From Dunaliella salina (taxonomy: Eukaryota; Chlorophyta; Chlorophyceae; Chlamydomonadales; Dunaliellaceae): DNA of 10,069 bases. The notes below the pieces were generated by a model. That model was not told where the DNA came from. It made no database searches and worked only from the letters and a program-made list of their open reading frames with translations. The DNA lies in assembly GCA_002284615.2 (NCBI GenBank), contig MU070441.1:14793-24861 (forward strand), written 5' to 3'. The translations under genes were made by a program, and so were the position numbers. Shown piece by piece: positions 7,201 through 10,069 of this stretch (positions within the stretch are counted from its first letter, which is position 1; each line of letters begins with the position of its first letter).

Positions 7201-8627
7201 CTCTGAACTGCAAATGCAGAGGGTGAGCCATGCCTGGACCCTTTTGTTGCCCACCTGCTCCTGGACCCCACCTCGTCCTGGCCCTGGACCCGGCCATGCA
7301 CCAGACGCACACAATTCCTCAACGCACAGGGGGAAGGGGTCCTACTCCTCATTGCACCAGCAAAGCGTGCCAGACTTGGTGTCTCTACTCGATGTGCACA
7401 GCATACCATGGCTCAAGTATACATTTGCAAACATCATCGCAATTGTATTAATCGGAATGCGTTGAATCATCGGCAAGCTGGAATCATGTGCTAGCAAAAG
7501 GACAAAATTTGTCTGGCAGATCGTTCCCGAGCCCCGGGCTTAGCAATTGCGTGAGTATGTGTGTGCTGATTGAGCCCATGATATTGGGTGCCGTTTCGTG
7601 GGTATGTGATGGGCCAGACGGGGCACTGGGACACGTCAGCTTCTTGTGGCTACCAAAATATTCCGATGGCAGCGCCCGCTGCATTGACCGGCCACCCAAG
7701 CACAAATTTATGGGTAAACTTTTTCTGTTGTTAAGCATGCCAAGGGTCAGGACGGGAAGTGCGCTGGACAAGCCATGCTGGCCATCTTCTGCTCAGCTGC
7801 AGACAGAGGGACTTCAGGACTTTTTGCTTCTCCCACTAAACTGACACTGCAGTGCTGCATAAACTTTTTTGCTTGGCCTATATGCCAGGTTTGAGGGTGG
7901 GGGGTGCGCTGGGCAGGTCAGGGCAGCCAGGTGTGAACTTTACCGGAAGGAGCCAAAACCTAGGGGCTTCGCCAAAAATTGCAAATCTGTCTCCCTGTTT
8001 CCTCACCCAATTGAAGCGCCCCACTGCAAGCATTATGGTGATGAACTGGCAACATGAAGATTGCAAATCTGCCTCTCCACTCTCATCGCTCACTCGGCAG
8101 ATGTGCCCAACTTTAAGCATGATGGCAATGATTGGCAACAAAAATCTTATCCCCACAGCCTACGCTGGACAACAGCCAGCGAGAATGAAGGAAAAACTAA
8201 CAATTGAAAACAAACCATCCTCATCTGCAAACATGGATCCCTATAGCACAATTACGATGAGACCAACAGTGGAAAGCCAAGGCACTGCACCATTTTTAAA
8301 AAATTTTCCCCACTTTTTCCCTACAAGCAGCACTACCCAAAAAAACCGCCTATGACATGAAAAGCAGAATGAGCAAAAACACGCATTCGCGCCAGAAAGG
8401 GGGTAACCGCAGCGAGAACCTGCTTTGTCACTGGATGCAGACAAAACAGCACACGCCGTGGTTCCCACCCTCGTGTGTGTAGCCTCCATACTCGAGGTGC
8501 TGGTGCTGGTGGCCTTACGGGTTCATATCCACTTTCACTGGATTGCTTTTCCTCATCTTTTACTACATGTTGCCTTCTCCTCTTTGATATCATCCCATCA
8601 AACGAATCCTGAGCGCGCACCACCCAC
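7200..8627. other. Intron-like DNA with a weak 145-bp-spaced duplication
   Basis: About 60 bp starting TAAACTTTTT and ending GTGCGCTGG is repeated at 7715-7767 and 7860-7912 (145 bp apart), much diverged. A minus-strand piece at about 7262-7340 (Leu-Arg-Asn-Cys-Val-Arg start, ending near GACGAG/GTGGGG) has exon-like composition and a donor-like end but no clear acceptor, so I do not call it. Nothing else is supported. Confidence 0.35.
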
Positions 8628-8741
8628 CTTGCAGGACACCTCTCCTGCTGGCTCTGGCCGGGCCTCCTTTGCCTCCGAGAGGCACTGCGCCAGGGGCGCT
8701 TGCACGGCTGCAGCAACTGAGCGGAAGCACTCTGCCAGCAG
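8628..8741 (-). CDS. Exon of the minus-strand gene (possible COG1-like)
   Basis: On the minus strand, TGTGCTCCCAG/CTGCTG opens a 114-bp (38-codon) segment in phase 0. It reads LLAECFRSVAAAVQAPLAQC, then LSEAKEARPEPAGEVSCK, and closes at TGCAAG/GTGGGTGG, a good donor, again in phase 0. It follows the exon ending at 9667 without a frame break, joining AGRAKE to LLAECF. This helix-like stretch after a Leu-Trp...Phe..Arg-Ala-Lys motif is the basis for proposing the COG1 Golgi-tether subunit. Two extra partial copies of its acceptor and start lie just upstream. Confidence 0.5.
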
Positions 8742-9060
8742 CTGGGAGCACAAGGGCCAAAGAAGAACATTGAGGGATTGGAAATGTGAAGTGGATTGGA
8801 AATGTGAAGTAGGTGTGGAGGGGGTTAGCCTCCGCAAGGCACTGCGCCAGGAATACTTGCACGGTTGCGACAGCTGAGCGGTAGCACGCTGCCAGCAGCT
8901 GGGAGCACAAGGGCCAAAGAAGAACATTGACGGGTTGGAAATGTGAAAGGGATTGGAAATGTGAAGTAGGTGTGGAGGGGGTTAGCCTCAGCAAGGCACT
9001 GCGCCAGGAACGGTTGCGACAGCTGAGCGGTAGCTCGCTGCCAGCAGCTGGGGTCACAAG
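8742..9060 (-). repeat. Two extra copies of the exon 8628-8741 acceptor and exon start (157/149-bp period)
   Basis: CTGCCAGCAGCTGGG (+) marks acceptor copies whose exon-like starts are 8741, 8898 and 9047. GGCACTGCGCCAG recurs at 8681, 8838 and 8995, exactly 157 bp apart. The 8898 copy still reads LLAACYRSAVATVQVFLAQC, but the donor half is replaced by another repeat (GGAAATGTGAAG, itself doubled within the repeat). The 9047 copy has an 8-bp deletion and runs into TGA. These look like intronic tandem duplications of the intron-exon border. Confidence 0.75.
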
Positions 9061-9125
9061 GGAAGAGGAAGATGAACATCGAATAGGGTGGAAACAAGGG
9101 TGCAGCAGGGCAAGCATGTCTGCTT

Positions 9126-9197
9126 GGGGACATTGCTTTCGAGAAGGGCAACACATGGTTGCCCTTAGAGTGTGTCTTTTAGGGGGACATTGCTTTC
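9126..9197 (+). repeat. 57-bp direct repeat pair
   Basis: GGGGACATTGCTTTC occurs at 9126-9140 and 9183-9197, each followed by RRAAGGGGCARCAC-like sequence. Short local duplication in the putative intron 8742-9666. Confidence 0.6.
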
Positions 9198-9470
9198 AAA
9201 AGGGGCAGCACGTTTTTATCCCCAGACAGACCCTGCACTGCTACAGGGCAAAAGCAGTTGTGGGAAGCTGAACCCCTGGGGAGTCATGGCTGTGTGGGGA
9301 GCTCCACTGCGTTTGTTATGAAGCTGACGGGGTGGGCATGGCATCTGCTAATGCAAACGGGCATGTTTGTGATAGCACAGGAGGACACGTAACACAGGAA
9401 GGGCATGAACCCACTGCACTCGTCCATGCAACACATTTGCATGGCGGGACGTCATCACTACTTTCAACCT

Positions 9471-9670
9471 GCTGAACAATACCAAGCATGTGCACACCCA
9501 GCGTACATTTCACAAGCAAGCTGATCATGCAACACGGAGCTGCAAACAGAAGCATGTGGTGTCCATACCTCCTTGCTGAACAATACCAAGCACACCCAGC
9601 GTACATTTCACGAGCAAGCCGATCATGCTACACGGAGCTGCAAACAGAAGCATGTGGTATCCATACCTCC
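9471..9670 (-). repeat. About 100-bp tandem repeat carrying a copy of the exon 9667-9940 donor
   Basis: GCTGAACAATACCAAGC begins at 9471 and 9575 (104 bp apart), with the same following sequence CACCCAGCGTACATTTCAC and onward; the second unit lacks 6 bp. Read on the minus strand each unit starts with GGAG/GTATGG, the last exon bases plus the donor, at 9667/9666 and again at 9569/9568. Confidence 0.8.
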
Positions 9671-9940
9671 TTTGCCCGCCCTGCAAATGCCGGCTGCAGC
9701 ACCACTCGCCACAGTGGCAGCGGCGGCACCCCCAGAACTCGCTCGCATACCACACCCCACGACTCCCCTGCTGCTGCGACTGCAGATGCCACTCCCCCGC
9801 CCAGCTGCACAGCCCCTGATGGTGCAGCCGCTGCTGCTCCTGGCGCGGCTGCTGCTGTTCCAAATGCTGGCCTATTGTCTTGAGGTTTAGCAGCCTTGCT
9901 GCTGTTGGCGGTTGCGGTGCTGGTCGTCGCGGTGGTGGCA
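9667..9940 (-). CDS. Exon of the minus-strand gene, COG1-like Leu-Trp motif
   Basis: On the minus strand the segment is open from at least 9969. I start it after the acceptor-like CCTACGGCAG (AG at 9942-9941); an ATG at 9969 in the same frame is the alternative start. It runs through Thr/Ala-rich linker, PQDNRPAFG, an Ala/Gly-rich stretch, then ESWGVVCERVLG, PPLPLWRVVLQPAFAGRAKE, and ends at AAGGAG/GTATGG in phase 0. The Trp..Cys..Val-Leu-Gly, Leu-Trp and Phe..Arg-Ala-Lys spacing resembles COG complex subunit 1, a peripheral Golgi tether for retrograde vesicles. This is recognition by pattern only. The plus-strand Pro/Ala frames opposite lack such features. Confidence 0.45.
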
Positions 9941-9966
9941 CTGCCGTAGGGGTGGGGCCATGCCGC

Positions 9967-10069
<103 letters not shown>

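Noticed and set aside
8927..9271. Plus-strand frame of 114 residues
   Set aside because: Built from the 157-bp repeat copies and the 57-bp repeat; no motif and no splice logic that beats the minus-strand reading.
9488..9890. Plus-strand Ala/Pro-rich frames opposite exon 9667-9940
   Set aside because: Low-complexity only. The minus strand carries the non-repetitive WGVVCERVLG and LW motifs and a good donor, so it is the more likely coding strand.

Overview
The window looks like nuclear DNA of a chlamydomonadalean green alga, possibly Haematococcus-like. Reasons: Ala/Leu/Ser/Pro/Gln-rich, GC-rich exon-like pieces scattered among long repeat-filled introns, exon ends at AG/GT borders, long (TG)n tracts and poly-C runs, abundant 50-160 bp minisatellites, and a mobile-element protein of a type I associate with volvocalean genomes. 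The species is an inference. I see no tRNA, rRNA, CRISPR array or bacterial-type operon.

Host gene (minus strand). Four exon-like segments can be chained with matching splice phases: 9667-9940, 8628-8741, 4890-5037 and 1-190, the last running off the left edge. Joined, the first two carry a Trp/Cys/Leu-Trp/Phe/Arg-Ala-Lys pattern that resembles subunit 1 of the conserved oligomeric Golgi (COG) tethering complex; this name is tentative. The introns would be about 0.9, 3.6 and 4.7 kb. Several exon borders have been tandemly duplicated into the neighbouring intron: acceptor plus exon start upstream of exons 1-190 and 8628-8741, and donor plus intron start downstream of exon 9667-9940.

Mobile element (1233-4306/4307). 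Inside the largest intron an 86-bp minisatellite (about 6 units) is cut cleanly by a 3.07-kb insertion. The insertion has perfect 12-bp terminal inverted repeats (CAGGAGGGTAGA) and a 7-8 bp target-site duplication (GGATGCAC). It encodes one 740-residue protein on the minus strand with a complete RNase HI active site, a Cys/His zinc motif and a PD-(D/E)XK nuclease motif, but no visible reverse transcriptase or DDE transposase. This mix of DNA-transposon ends with retrotransposon-type protein modules is the most interesting feature here.

Region by region: 1-514 exon and its duplicated copies; 672-788 foldback (MITE- or hairpin-like); 898-1232 and 4307-4517 the split minisatellite; 1233-4307 the element; 4518-4889 no feature seen; 4890-5037 exon; 5041-5885 a 117-124 bp minisatellite with an embedded (TG)32; 5886-6640 no gene seen; 6640-7200 GCATGCAT-rich tandem repeats; 7200-8627 intron-like DNA with weak duplications; 8628-9060 exon and its copies; 9126-9670 short tandem repeats; 9667-9940 exon; 9969 to the end (TG)n.
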